Shown piece after piece: positions 9,775 to 17,413 of a stretch of DNA of 64,000 nt (the first letter of the stretch is position 1; each line of letters opens with the position of its first letter). The DNA lies in contig NZ_AYMG01000031.1 of assembly GCF_000633455.1 (NCBI RefSeq), forward strand, positions 42,452 to 106,451. The letters are read 5' to 3'. The notes under the pieces are model-generated. The model was given only the letters and a program-made list of their open reading frames with translations, did not search any database and was not told the origin of the DNA. The stretch comes from Pedobacter jeongneungensis (GTDB taxonomy: Bacteria > Bacteroidota > Bacteroidia > Sphingobacteriales > Sphingobacteriaceae). A program made the translations under genes and the position numbers.

Positions 9775-9836
9775 AAGTGTATGATTACACAGATTTATAT
9801 GATTACAACGATAGAGGGATTACTCTGATAATGTGG

Positions 9837-10196
9837 TTACACACTAAGCTTTTGCTGAGTTAAACACAGGCTATCTTCCCGGAGTTTAATGTAAGAGGAT
9901 ACAATACTCAGCATCATTTCATGGTAGCAGTTTGTGCTTTCCTGATCTGTACATACCGAAACCATACTGGCGTTACTATCATCATTTTGGCCATAAGTAA
10001 TATTAAATGTTGACGTATAAAGCCACTCAGGCAGGTTTTCTGTACTAAGCATGACTTTACAGCTTGCCACATAAACGCCAGGCCTGTTGCCATCAACACG
10101 CCACGTATAAGCTAATGGTAACGTTACAATGCCGAAATCAGGCAGATCAACCAATACATTTACCTCTTTTACCATATTTTCTTTCCCGCTTACCAT
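9837..10196 (-). CDS. Unknown 119-residue protein between lacI and uxuA
   Basis: This short protein is kept as a real gene because it fills the space between lacI (16 bases away) and uxuA (62 bases away) on the same strand with a full-length frame. It has no signal peptide or membrane segment; a beta-rich first half (VNVLVDLPDFGIVTLPLAYTW) is followed by a Cys-containing region (VSVCTDQES, NCYHEMM) and a C-terminal helix. I recognise no family. The context suggests a link to uronate metabolism or its control. The first methionine could be M1 or M8 (ENMVKEVNV). Confidence 0.6.
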   Translation of the reverse strand: MVSGKENMVKEVNVLVDLPDFGIVTLPLAYTWRVDGNRPGVYVASCKVMLSTENLPEWLYTSTFNITYGQNDDSNASMVSVCTDQESTNCYHEMMLSIVSSYIKLREDSLCLTQQKLSV

Positions 10197-10212
10197 TGCT
10201 ATCCTTTTAAGC

Positions 10213-11274
10213 TTATTTACCGACCGTTAGGGCTTCTGGTTGAACCTCATCTGAAGATTTTTTAAACTGCGATGAATCGCGTATTTCCAGCTGGGTAGCC
10301 AGAACCGTTTTTATTTTATTCTTATTGGTATTATTGGTTAACCTGTACATCAAAATCTCCATAATCTGATTGGCAATTTCTTCAAGAGGCTGTGCTATTG
10401 CCGTTATAGATGGCACAAAATATTTTAGCACTTCCAGGTCATCAAACGAAACCATAGCAATATCTTCACCAATTTTAAGGTTAAGCTGCCGCATGGCATC
10501 CAAACCATCCATCGTTAGATAATTACAGGAAAAAACAACCGCATCTATCTGACTATGCTGTTTTAGAAATTCTGCGATTTCGGCAATACTTTCTGATTTG
10601 CCCTGATAATTGATTTTTTTAACAATAGGTTTTAAACCTGCGGTATGAATGGCTTTTTCGTAACCTCTTGTTCGGTCCAGCATCTGCGATTGATCGGTTT
10701 CTATGGTTACAAAGGCAATTTCACTATACCCGTTATCAATCAGGTGTCTGGCAGCATCAGCAGCACTATTTTCGTTATCAATCAATACATAATCACTTTC
10801 AAAACCTGGAATATACCGGTCAAAAAGCACTACAGGAATCTCACTGCTAATTACTTTCCGAACCTCGTTTTCAAGTCCGTTAGGTAGCGCGATGATAAAA
10901 GCATCAACATGCCTTTCATTAAAAACCTGCAATACCTCTCCACCTCTTTTTTTACTGTTTTTTGTACTACTGAACAAGATATTATAACCATGTGCAGATG
11001 CCTTCTCATCGATATATTTCGCAATACCCGAGAAAAAAGGCTGAGAGATCTCATCAACAATAAAACCAATCGTCATGGTTTTACCGGTGCGGAAACTTTT
11101 GGCTAAGGCGTTGGGTTGATAATTCAGTTCTGAAACCAGGTGTTCTACCCTATCAATCAGTACCTGACTGATATTTTTCTCCCTCGCCTTTCCATTGATC
11201 ACAAATGAAACCGTGGTAGTAGAAGTTCCCAATTGCCTGGCAATATCGGTTATAGACAACCTTTTTTCTCTCAC
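10213..11274 (-). CDS. LacI-family transcriptional regulator (uxuA operon)
   Basis: The 353-residue protein has the LacI helix-turn-helix at its N terminus (SITDIARQLGTSTTTVSFVING) with the hinge helix near residues 50-62, and then a periplasmic-binding-like effector domain starting at TIGFIVDEISQPFFSGI and containing VVLFDRYI and AFVTIE segments. It is the first gene of the operon that includes uxuA and the 119-residue gene, so it is probably autoregulated and responds to a uronate or aldonate intermediate. The candidate operator at 11458-11476 lies about 185 bases upstream. Confidence 0.95.
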   Translation of the reverse strand: MREKRLSITDIARQLGTSTTTVSFVINGKAREKNISQVLIDRVEHLVSELNYQPNALAKSFRTGKTMTIGFIVDEISQPFFSGIAKYIDEKASAHGYNILFSSTKNSKKRGGEVLQVFNERHVDAFIIALPNGLENEVRKVISSEIPVVLFDRYIPGFESDYVLIDNENSAADAARHLIDNGYSEIAFVTIETDQSQMLDRTRGYEKAIHTAGLKPIVKKINYQGKSESIAEIAEFLKQHSQIDAVVFSCNYLTMDGLDAMRQLNLKIGEDIAMVSFDDLEVLKYFVPSITAIAQPLEEIANQIMEILMYRLTNNTNKNKIKTVLATQLEIRDSSQFKKSSDEVQPEALTVGK

Positions 11275-11457
11275 TTTAATTGATTTTAGTTATTACATTT
11301 CTGGCCTGATGTAATACCATAAGCTAAGCAGATTATGACAAAATTTGGCTAGTTACACATCATCGATCGAAAGTTTGTCAGGCTTCTTAGATCGATTATC
11401 GTATAGCGAAGTTGTTAAAAAAAGAAGGCCTTTAAATGATTTTTGAGGTATTTATTT

Positions 11458-11476
11458 GCGTAAACGTTTAAGTAAA
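11458..11476. promoter_or_regulatory. Candidate LacI-type operator, site 1
   Basis: The sequence GCGTAAACGTTTAAGTAAA contains the palindrome TAAACGTTTA, a typical LacI-family centre with a CG step. A nearly identical 19-mer occurs before the MIOX gene and a related one before the symporter gene. It sits in the promoter region of the lacI-uxuA operon. Confidence 0.6.
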
Positions 11477-11668
11477 ACGGAATATTGTGACACAACAAAA
11501 CAGGGCTGAAAAACAGACAACCTAAAACGTTTAATCACAATTATGCTGAACATGATTCAGCAATATTTTATCAATGAAGATCCTTCGACTACGCTCAGGA
11601 TGACAATCGCAGGAAAATTTCGGTATTATCAGAGTCTCCGTGTCAAATTGCATAGCTAGATCCTTAAT

Positions 11669-11699
11669 ACAGTCGTCTTTCCCGCGCAGGCGGAATCTT
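11669..11699 (-). repeat. Single REP-like hairpin, same family as the 30.8-31.8 kb array
   Basis: GTCGTCTTTCCCGCGCAGGCGGAATC is the reverse complement of the right end of each array unit (GATTCCCGCCTGCGCGGGAAAGACGAC) apart from one base missing in the C run. It sits just beyond the GH28 stop codon, where the hairpin might serve as a transcript end. Confidence 0.6.
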
Positions 11700-11721
11700 A
11701 AAGCGCTTGCATTACAATTAT

Positions 11722-13140
11722 TTACTTACCTACGGTGGTTTCGCTAAAATTTACCCTTTTGAGTTTACTTACATTTTTTTGTTCCAAAGCTTTGCCAGCA
11801 TAATCAGGTTTATTGGCACCCCATGCAACATTACTATTCAGCACACTAATGTATCCGGTATTTTCGAAGTAAAACCCTGCAATGGCACTTTTAACAAGAC
11901 CTTCTACATTGCTCGGTCTGCGGTCGTACACGCCACCCGCCTCTTTTGTGGTTTTATCAAGATGTACCGTCACCTGATCGAAATAGATATCGGCAATTTT
12001 ATCCTGACTTTCTCCACTGATGTACACACCACTTTCGCCGGTGCAACGGATATTGCTGAAATAAATATTCTTTACCGCTCCTACCTTTCCCTTGGTTTGT
12101 CCTTTAGGTAAACGCCAGCCGGCATCTTTGTTGTTGCTGGTTGCCCTTGGGTAAGCGGTAATGTAAATGGGTTCGGCCTTGCCCCACCATACATCCGAAA
12201 ATAGTTTCGATTCGATAAGGAGATTGGAGAAAATCACATTGCTTACCGTTCCCTCATCGCGGTTCTGGATGCCTATACCCCGGTTGCTCTTTCTAATATT
12301 ACAGTTATTAATCAACACGTTGCTGATGCGATCCATATTTTCGGATCCTATTTTAATGGCGCAAGAACTGGATGTCATGGTACAATTGCTGATCACAATG
12401 TTTTCGCAAGCACCGTATTCTTCATATTCTCTCCTGTTTTTCAAGCAGATACAATCATCACCCGATTCGATATAACAGTTATTGATCCTCACGTTTTTAC
12501 TGTGATCAAGATCTATCCCATCGCTATTGCGTATCTTAATGCTATTGAGTAAGGTAATATTCGATATAGATACATCATTGCAGCCTACCAGATGCACCGT
12601 CCAATAGGCCGAATTCTGAAAAGTTACTCCATCTATATTCAGTTTATTACAGCCAATTAGGGTAAGTAAATGCGGCCTTGGATCTACCACATTAAAAGGT
12701 TTCAGTACATACGAATCGCTCAATTCTTCTCCCATAAACGAAATGCCGTTGCCATCAATTACACCTGTGCCGCTAATGCTTACCTGTTCGAGTTTCTCTC
12801 CACCAATCCAGATGGTACCTTCACCTTTATTTTCCCTAAACGCACTTTGGGTATATAATTTCTCATCGGGACTGGCCAGAAGTTTAGCACCACCTTCCAC
12901 CCTTAAATCTATAAACGATTTTAAATTAAAAGGACCAGTTAAAAATACATGTCCGGCAGGTACAATTACCTGTCCGCCACCCGCTGCCGCACAGGCATCT
13001 ATGGCTTTCTGAATCGCAATGGCATCATTCGTTTTACCATCGCCAACCGCACCATAATTTTTAATATTATATAATTTATTTTGAGCTACTGCCCCGAAAG
13101 AAATCAGGAGCGCAAAAACAAGCAGGATCTTAGTCTTCAT
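11722..13140 (-). CDS. Secreted GH28-family glycosidase (polygalacturonase-like)
   Basis: The 472-residue protein has a signal peptide ending near VAQ (residue 20), then a right-handed parallel beta-helix typical of GH28, an inverting family acting on galacturonic-acid or rhamnogalacturonan bonds. Catalytic aspartates are seen as NSDG (D207) and GDDC (D228, D229), with regular NCNI/NVxI-type helix rungs. The usual GHG histidine motif is replaced by SCAIKIGSE, and the RxK motif that grips the galacturonate carboxylate is replaced by GIGIQNR. So it belongs to a divergent GH28 branch and its substrate need not be pectin. It follows the symporter gene by 54 bases on the same strand, suggesting an operon of hydrolysis plus uptake. 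Confidence 0.9.
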   Translation of the reverse strand: MKTKILLVFALLISFGAVAQNKLYNIKNYGAVGDGKTNDAIAIQKAIDACAAAGGGQVIVPAGHVFLTGPFNLKSFIDLRVEGGAKLLASPDEKLYTQSAFRENKGEGTIWIGGEKLEQVSISGTGVIDGNGISFMGEELSDSYVLKPFNVVDPRPHLLTLIGCNKLNIDGVTFQNSAYWTVHLVGCNDVSISNITLLNSIKIRNSDGIDLDHSKNVRINNCYIESGDDCICLKNRREYEEYGACENIVISNCTMTSSSCAIKIGSENMDRISNVLINNCNIRKSNRGIGIQNRDEGTVSNVIFSNLLIESKLFSDVWWGKAEPIYITAYPRATSNNKDAGWRLPKGQTKGKVGAVKNIYFSNIRCTGESGVYISGESQDKIADIYFDQVTVHLDKTTKEAGGVYDRRPSNVEGLVKSAIAGFYFENTGYISVLNSNVAWGANKPDYAGKALEQKNVSKLKRVNFSETTVGK

Positions 13141-13194
13141 TTTTTATTCTTTAGAGATAATGATGTGCGCGTTGGCTTTCAAATTAATTTTAGC

Positions 13195-14823
13195 TTACCA
13201 GAAAACGGTATAAAGTGCAACAAGAATGCCACAGATAATCACCGAAGCTATGGTAAAAGCAGGTGTAACCTTAAACATGCTGCTATCGATTTCTAGTCCC
13301 TGCGGATTATCCTTGCTTTTCGGATCGGTTAATGTAACCAGCACCATCAGCGCAAGAATAATGAGGAACACCCACGACATCCGGTTTAAAAAAGGGATTT
13401 CGGCGATAGCACCACCGGTGAGTGCAGGCAGAAATTTAAATAAGGTAGACAAAGGGATGGTTAACAATGCCGCGGTAAGTGCCGCACGCGAAGTGGTTTT
13501 CTTCCAGAAAAAGCCCAATAAAAAGATGGCAAAAACGCCTGGCGAAATAAACCCGACATACTCCTGGATAAACTGATAAACCTGATCGAAACTACGCAGT
13601 GCAGGCGCAATAACGATGGCAATTAAAGAGGCAATCACCACCGACCATCTTCCAACCGAAACCAAACGCGTTTCTGAAGCTTCGGGCTTGATGAATTTTT
13701 TATAGATATCTAAGGTAAAAATGGTGGCAATACTGTTGCATTTTCCGGCAAGTGAGGCTACAATAGCAGCAGTGAGTGCCGCAAAAGCAAGGCCCTTTAT
13801 TCCTGCAGGTAGTAAATTCATCAGTACAGGGTAAGCATGATCGGGTTTTACCGTTCCTGCTGCATCCAGCATTTCGGAGTGAAAATAACCACGCTGATAA
13901 AGCACATAAGCCGCAATACCCGGAATTACCACAATTACCGGAATCAGTAATTTTAAAAATGCGGCAAATATTAATCCGCTACGCCCGGTTTTTAAATCGG
14001 CGCCCAATGCCCGTTGTACAATGTATTGGTTACAGCCCCAATAGTTTAAATTATTGATCCATAAACCACCAACCAATACTGCAATACCCGGCAGTTCGTG
14101 GTAAAACTTATCTCCTTTAGAAAAGATCATGTGGAAGTGACCGGAAGCTTCACTCTTGAGCAAAGGCAGCGCAGCAAATACGCTTGGCGCATCCAGTTTT
14201 TCGGAAACAAGCTTTAGCGCCATATAACAGGTAATTAACCCGCCTGCAACCAGCACAAACACCTGAATTACATCAGTATATCCGATTACCTTCATCCCAC
14301 CGAGGGTAATAATGGCCGAAAAGATGGCCAGAAAAATGATACATATATTAAATGGAACACCTGTAATAGTCTCAATGGCAATGGCACCAAGGAAAAAAAT
14401 AGAAGTCAGGTTTACAAATACATAAACGAGTAACCAAAAAACCGCCATCAGTGTACTTACCGTATTGTTATAACGGTTAGACAGAAACTGGGGCATGGTG
14501 TAAATTTTGTTTTTGATATAAATGGGCAGAAAAAAGATGGCCACAATAATTAAAGTAGCGGCCGCCATCCATTCGTAACTGGCAATGGCAAGTCCCATGG
14601 CAAAACCTGAACCCGACATGCCAATAAAATGCTCGGCTGAAATATTCGATGCAATAATAGATGCCCCTATTGCCCACCAGGTTAGCGAACCTTCGGCCAG
14701 AAAATAATCTTTCGTATCTGTACGCTGTTTCTTTTTGCTCCGATAAACCCAATAGCCATATACCGAAACAATAATAAAATACAGGAGAAAAACGGCATAA
14801 TCGAATGCAGACAGGTGGTTCAT
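13195..14823 (-). CDS. SGLT-type sodium/solute symporter (SSS family)
   Basis: The 542-residue membrane protein has about 14 hydrophobic segments and is close in length to Vibrio vSGLT (543). The first-helix region contains SIIASNISAEHFIGMSGSGF, nearly the vSGLT signature except that the sugar-binding Gln is His. Relatives import galactose, glucose, myo-inositol or uronates with Na+. Genes for uronate breakdown and myo-inositol oxygenase around it suggest a uronate or inositol as cargo; this is inference. It is the first gene of an operon with GH28 and has an operator candidate about 80 bases upstream. Confidence 0.93.
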   Translation of the reverse strand: MNHLSAFDYAVFLLYFIIVSVYGYWVYRSKKKQRTDTKDYFLAEGSLTWWAIGASIIASNISAEHFIGMSGSGFAMGLAIASYEWMAAATLIIVAIFFLPIYIKNKIYTMPQFLSNRYNNTVSTLMAVFWLLVYVFVNLTSIFFLGAIAIETITGVPFNICIIFLAIFSAIITLGGMKVIGYTDVIQVFVLVAGGLITCYMALKLVSEKLDAPSVFAALPLLKSEASGHFHMIFSKGDKFYHELPGIAVLVGGLWINNLNYWGCNQYIVQRALGADLKTGRSGLIFAAFLKLLIPVIVVIPGIAAYVLYQRGYFHSEMLDAAGTVKPDHAYPVLMNLLPAGIKGLAFAALTAAIVASLAGKCNSIATIFTLDIYKKFIKPEASETRLVSVGRWSVVIASLIAIVIAPALRSFDQVYQFIQEYVGFISPGVFAIFLLGFFWKKTTSRAALTAALLTIPLSTLFKFLPALTGGAIAEIPFLNRMSWVFLIILALMVLVTLTDPKSKDNPQGLEIDSSMFKVTPAFTIASVIICGILVALYTVFW

Positions 14824-14901
14824 AGCGTGTTTTTATATTTGGTTTTTTTTTAAAAATCAGAAAAAATCCCAAAGTTGGAAGCTTAATCCTGTTATTTAAT
14901 T

Positions 14902-14918
14902 ACGTAAACGTTTTCGCG
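14902..14918. promoter_or_regulatory. Candidate LacI-type operator, site 2
   Basis: ACGTAAACGTTTTCGCG lies between the second lacI gene and the symporter start. It shares the CGTAAACGTTT core, in the same register, with site 1 (11458) and most of it with site 3 (16345). Its position suits control of the symporter-GH28 operon. Confidence 0.55.
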
Positions 14919-14950
14919 TGGCCAGCTTAAATGGCCAGGTTTTATACCGG

Positions 14951-15958
14951 TTAACAGCCCGTAGATTCGCGTTTGATCAGCATTGATTTTAACACAATAT
15001 TCTGTTCATCATCCAACTGTTTATTGTTAAGGATTTTAAAGAGGCACTTTGCTGCTTCGCGGCCTATTTCGAAGGCTGGCTGCGTAATGGTGGTGAGCGA
15101 AGGAGCCAAAAGCGGTGCTGTACTCAGGTTCGAAAAACTCAGCATTTTTACATCAAAAGGGATCCGCAGGCCCAATGCTCTACAGGCAGTATAAGCCGGG
15201 ATAATAAATTCTTCGATGGAAGAGAAAAGTGCATCGGGTTTGTGCCGGGAAAGCAAGGTCTTAATATTTTCCAGATTATTGGCTTCTTCATCATGGTATT
15301 TAACAACAAGCTGTTCATTAACATCCAACTGGTGTGCTTTTAAGGCATCAACATAGCCTGCAAACCTGGCCTTACCTGCCGGAAGGTTCTCTAAGCCATA
15401 TAAATGGGCAATTTTAGTACAACCACACTCAATTAAGTGCGCTGTTGCCTCAAAAGCAATCTCATAATCATCCGTAGTTACCTTAACCGCATCGAGGTTT
15501 TCGTAAACGCGGTCGAAAAATACCAGTGGAATTTTTTTAACCAGATTTGCATAGTATTCACTGTTGTATTCGCTGCTCGATACTGATGTAAGTATTCCAT
15601 CAACGCGGCCGCTCAGCAAACTATTGGTAAAGGCTACTTCTGCCTCTATATTTTCGTGGGTCTGATAAATGAGTACGTGGTAACCATACTGGCGGGCAAT
15701 TTCTTCAATTCCTTTTATCGCTAAAGAAAAAAAGTTATTGGCTACACAGGGAATTACCACGGCTACAGTTTTGGTTTTATGGCTCCTTAGGTTACTTGCT
15801 GCCGGGTTTGGGGTATAGTTAAGTTGCTTGGCAAGGTCCCATACCCTGTTCTTTGTTTTTAAACTGATTTCATAACTGTCGTTAAGGGCTTTGGAAACGG
15901 TGGCTATGGAAATATTCAACTCCTGAGCCAAACGCTTAATATTTACTGCTTCCGCCAT
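14951..15958 (-). CDS. LacI-family transcriptional regulator (divergent from MIOX)
   Basis: The 335-residue protein begins with a LacI helix-turn-helix (NIKRLAQELNISIATVSKALN) and the hinge YTPNPAASNLRSHKT, followed by an effector domain (TVAVVIPCVANNFFSLAIKGIEE, PLVFFDRV, DALFSSIEEFIIPA). It is transcribed away from the myo-inositol oxygenase gene across a 499-base region and toward the symporter operon, the classic layout for a local regulator of both sides. The effector may be inositol, a uronate or a derived intermediate. Confidence 0.95.
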   Translation of the reverse strand: MAEAVNIKRLAQELNISIATVSKALNDSYEISLKTKNRVWDLAKQLNYTPNPAASNLRSHKTKTVAVVIPCVANNFFSLAIKGIEEIARQYGYHVLIYQTHENIEAEVAFTNSLLSGRVDGILTSVSSSEYNSEYYANLVKKIPLVFFDRVYENLDAVKVTTDDYEIAFEATAHLIECGCTKIAHLYGLENLPAGKARFAGYVDALKAHQLDVNEQLVVKYHDEEANNLENIKTLLSRHKPDALFSSIEEFIIPAYTACRALGLRIPFDVKMLSFSNLSTAPLLAPSLTTITQPAFEIGREAAKCLFKILNNKQLDDEQNIVLKSMLIKRESTGC

Positions 15959-16457
15959 GATTAATAGTGTATTTGTTAGTTTCTTTGAGGATTATTTTCC
16001 ATCGTTGGCAGTTCCTTGCCGCAACAACGGTTTATCCTCTTCTTCACCAGTATCTTCATCAAAAACAAACAGCAGCCCGGCCACATCGGTATGGCTCCAG
16101 GCGAATTGATGTTCATAATAAGTTATTTGGTTACAGCATTCAAACACCTCCTTTAACAGGAAAAAGTATTTGTTTACAAACGAAAATATAAAATAATCGT
16201 AACAAGAACGTTTATTTTTTTTCTTTCGCGTATTTCAAGTTCAGGTGCTTCAGGCAGAAAATGGCACCTGTAAAATCAAGAATTACTATAACCTACTAAA
16301 TTTAAACATATTAAGTCGGATTGTAAAGACTAAAACATGATTTTACGTAATCGTTTAAGTAAATAAAATTGGCAAAATATAAAAGTTTAAGCTTTCAAAA
16401 ACTCAACTTTAACTTACGAACCAACGAAAATTTTTAACCAAATCAATTTCTAGCCTT
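15959..16457. promoter_or_regulatory. Divergent promoter region between lacI and MIOX
   Basis: The 499-base space separates two divergent transcripts and carries no credible gene (the 74-residue frame at 15967-16191 has no recognisable content). It holds operator candidate site 3 about 95 bases before the MIOX start, in an AT-rich stretch that probably contains the MIOX promoter. Confidence 0.55.
16345..16363. promoter_or_regulatory. Candidate LacI-type operator, site 3
   Basis: ACGTAATCGTTTAAGTAAA differs from site 1 at only two of 19 positions. It lies in the MIOX promoter region, about 95 bases upstream of the start codon, and links MIOX to the uxuA operon by a shared control signal. Confidence 0.6.
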
Positions 16458-17345
16458 ATGAGAAACCAAAGCGCAGCTTCGAAGGATGACCAAAATCCGT
16501 TACAAAACCTTGATCAATGGGAAGAGGATATTTTGATCCGTTATCCCGACCCTAAAAATATCAATGCTGAAAAAACAGAGGAACAGTTCAGAAATTACGA
16601 AGAAACAGAAAAAGACAGTGTAAAAGAATTTTACAGGCTTAACCATACTTATCAAACCTACGATTTCGTAAAACAGAAAAAAGCAGAATATTTAAAGTTC
16701 GACAAACAGGAAATGCCGATCTGGAGCGCATTTGATTTTCTAAATAAGTTGGTAGATGATTCTGATCCAGATACGGACTTAGACCAGATGCAGCACCTTT
16801 TGCAAACATCAGAAGCCATTAGAAACGACGGTCACCCCGATTGGATGGTACTGGTAGGCCTCATCCACGATATGGGTAAAGTATTATGTTTGTTTGGAGA
16901 GCCTCAATGGGCTGTTGTTGGCGATACTTTTCCGGTAGGCTGTGCCTATTCGGATAAAATTGTTTATCCGGAGTTTTTTAGTCAAAATCCAGATATCAAC
17001 AATGAAATCTACCAAACCAAATTAGGGGTATATACGCAAAACTGCGGTCTTGATAATGTGGACATGTCATGGGGCCACGATGAATATGTGTACCACATGA
17101 TGAAACCCTATATTCCTGAACCAGGATTATATATGCTCCGTTACCACTCTTTTTATTCGCAGCACCGCGAAAACGCTTACGATCACCTGATGAATGAAAA
17201 AGACCATGAAATGTTTAAATGGGTAAACCTGTTTAATCCTTACGATCTATACTCTAAAAACCCCAATCAAAAAAGCTGGGCCGAATTAGAGCCTTATTAT
17301 AAAGCACTTGTCGCAAAATACCTGCCAGCTAACATAAAATTTTAA
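16458..17345 (+). CDS. myo-Inositol oxygenase (MIOX)
   Basis: MIOX uses a non-haem di-iron centre and O2 to cleave myo-inositol to D-glucuronate. The 295-residue protein matches animal MIOX (about 285) almost end to end, with QTYDFVKQK, GEPQWAVVGDTFPVGC, SWGHDEY and YHSFY blocks. All six metal ligands of the family can be placed: H126, H137-D138 (LIHDMGK), H207, H230 and D263. No signal peptide is present, so it acts in the cytoplasm. SusC follows after 68 bases. In most bacteria inositol is degraded through IolG instead, so a MIOX as first gene of a SusC/SusD operon is unusual. The glucuronate product would feed the pathway that ends in UxuA (8611-9774). Confidence 0.97.
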   Translation: MRNQSAASKDDQNPLQNLDQWEEDILIRYPDPKNINAEKTEEQFRNYEETEKDSVKEFYRLNHTYQTYDFVKQKKAEYLKFDKQEMPIWSAFDFLNKLVDDSDPDTDLDQMQHLLQTSEAIRNDGHPDWMVLVGLIHDMGKVLCLFGEPQWAVVGDTFPVGCAYSDKIVYPEFFSQNPDINNEIYQTKLGVYTQNCGLDNVDMSWGHDEYVYHMMKPYIPEPGLYMLRYHSFYSQHRENAYDHLMNEKDHEMFKWVNLFNPYDLYSKNPNQKSWAELEPYYKALVAKYLPANIKF

Positions 17346-17413
17346 CATTCTATCTCAAAATCATACATAACCAAATTAAACAAACCATTTATGAACCTAA
17401 ATTTACAAAAATC

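Larger units (their letters stand above)
11275..11721. other. Intergenic region with operator and partial repeat elements
   Basis: This 447-base gap lies between the GH28 gene end and the lacI start. It holds the LacI-type operator candidate (11458-11476), a weaker look-alike AAAACGTTTAATC near 11525, a short stretch CCTTCGACTACGCTCAGGATGA (11582-11603 region) of the type scattered as intergenic repeats, and a single half REP unit at 11669-11699. No gene is visible. Confidence 0.5.

Noticed and set aside
13226..13576. 116-residue plus-strand frame and similar long frames opposite the symporter and GH28 genes
   Set aside because: These are antisense shadows of well-supported genes with no recognisable domain.
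15967..16191. 74-residue plus-strand frame in the lacI-MIOX gap
   Set aside because: Composition is unlike the neighbouring proteins, no motif is visible, and the region must hold divergent promoters.
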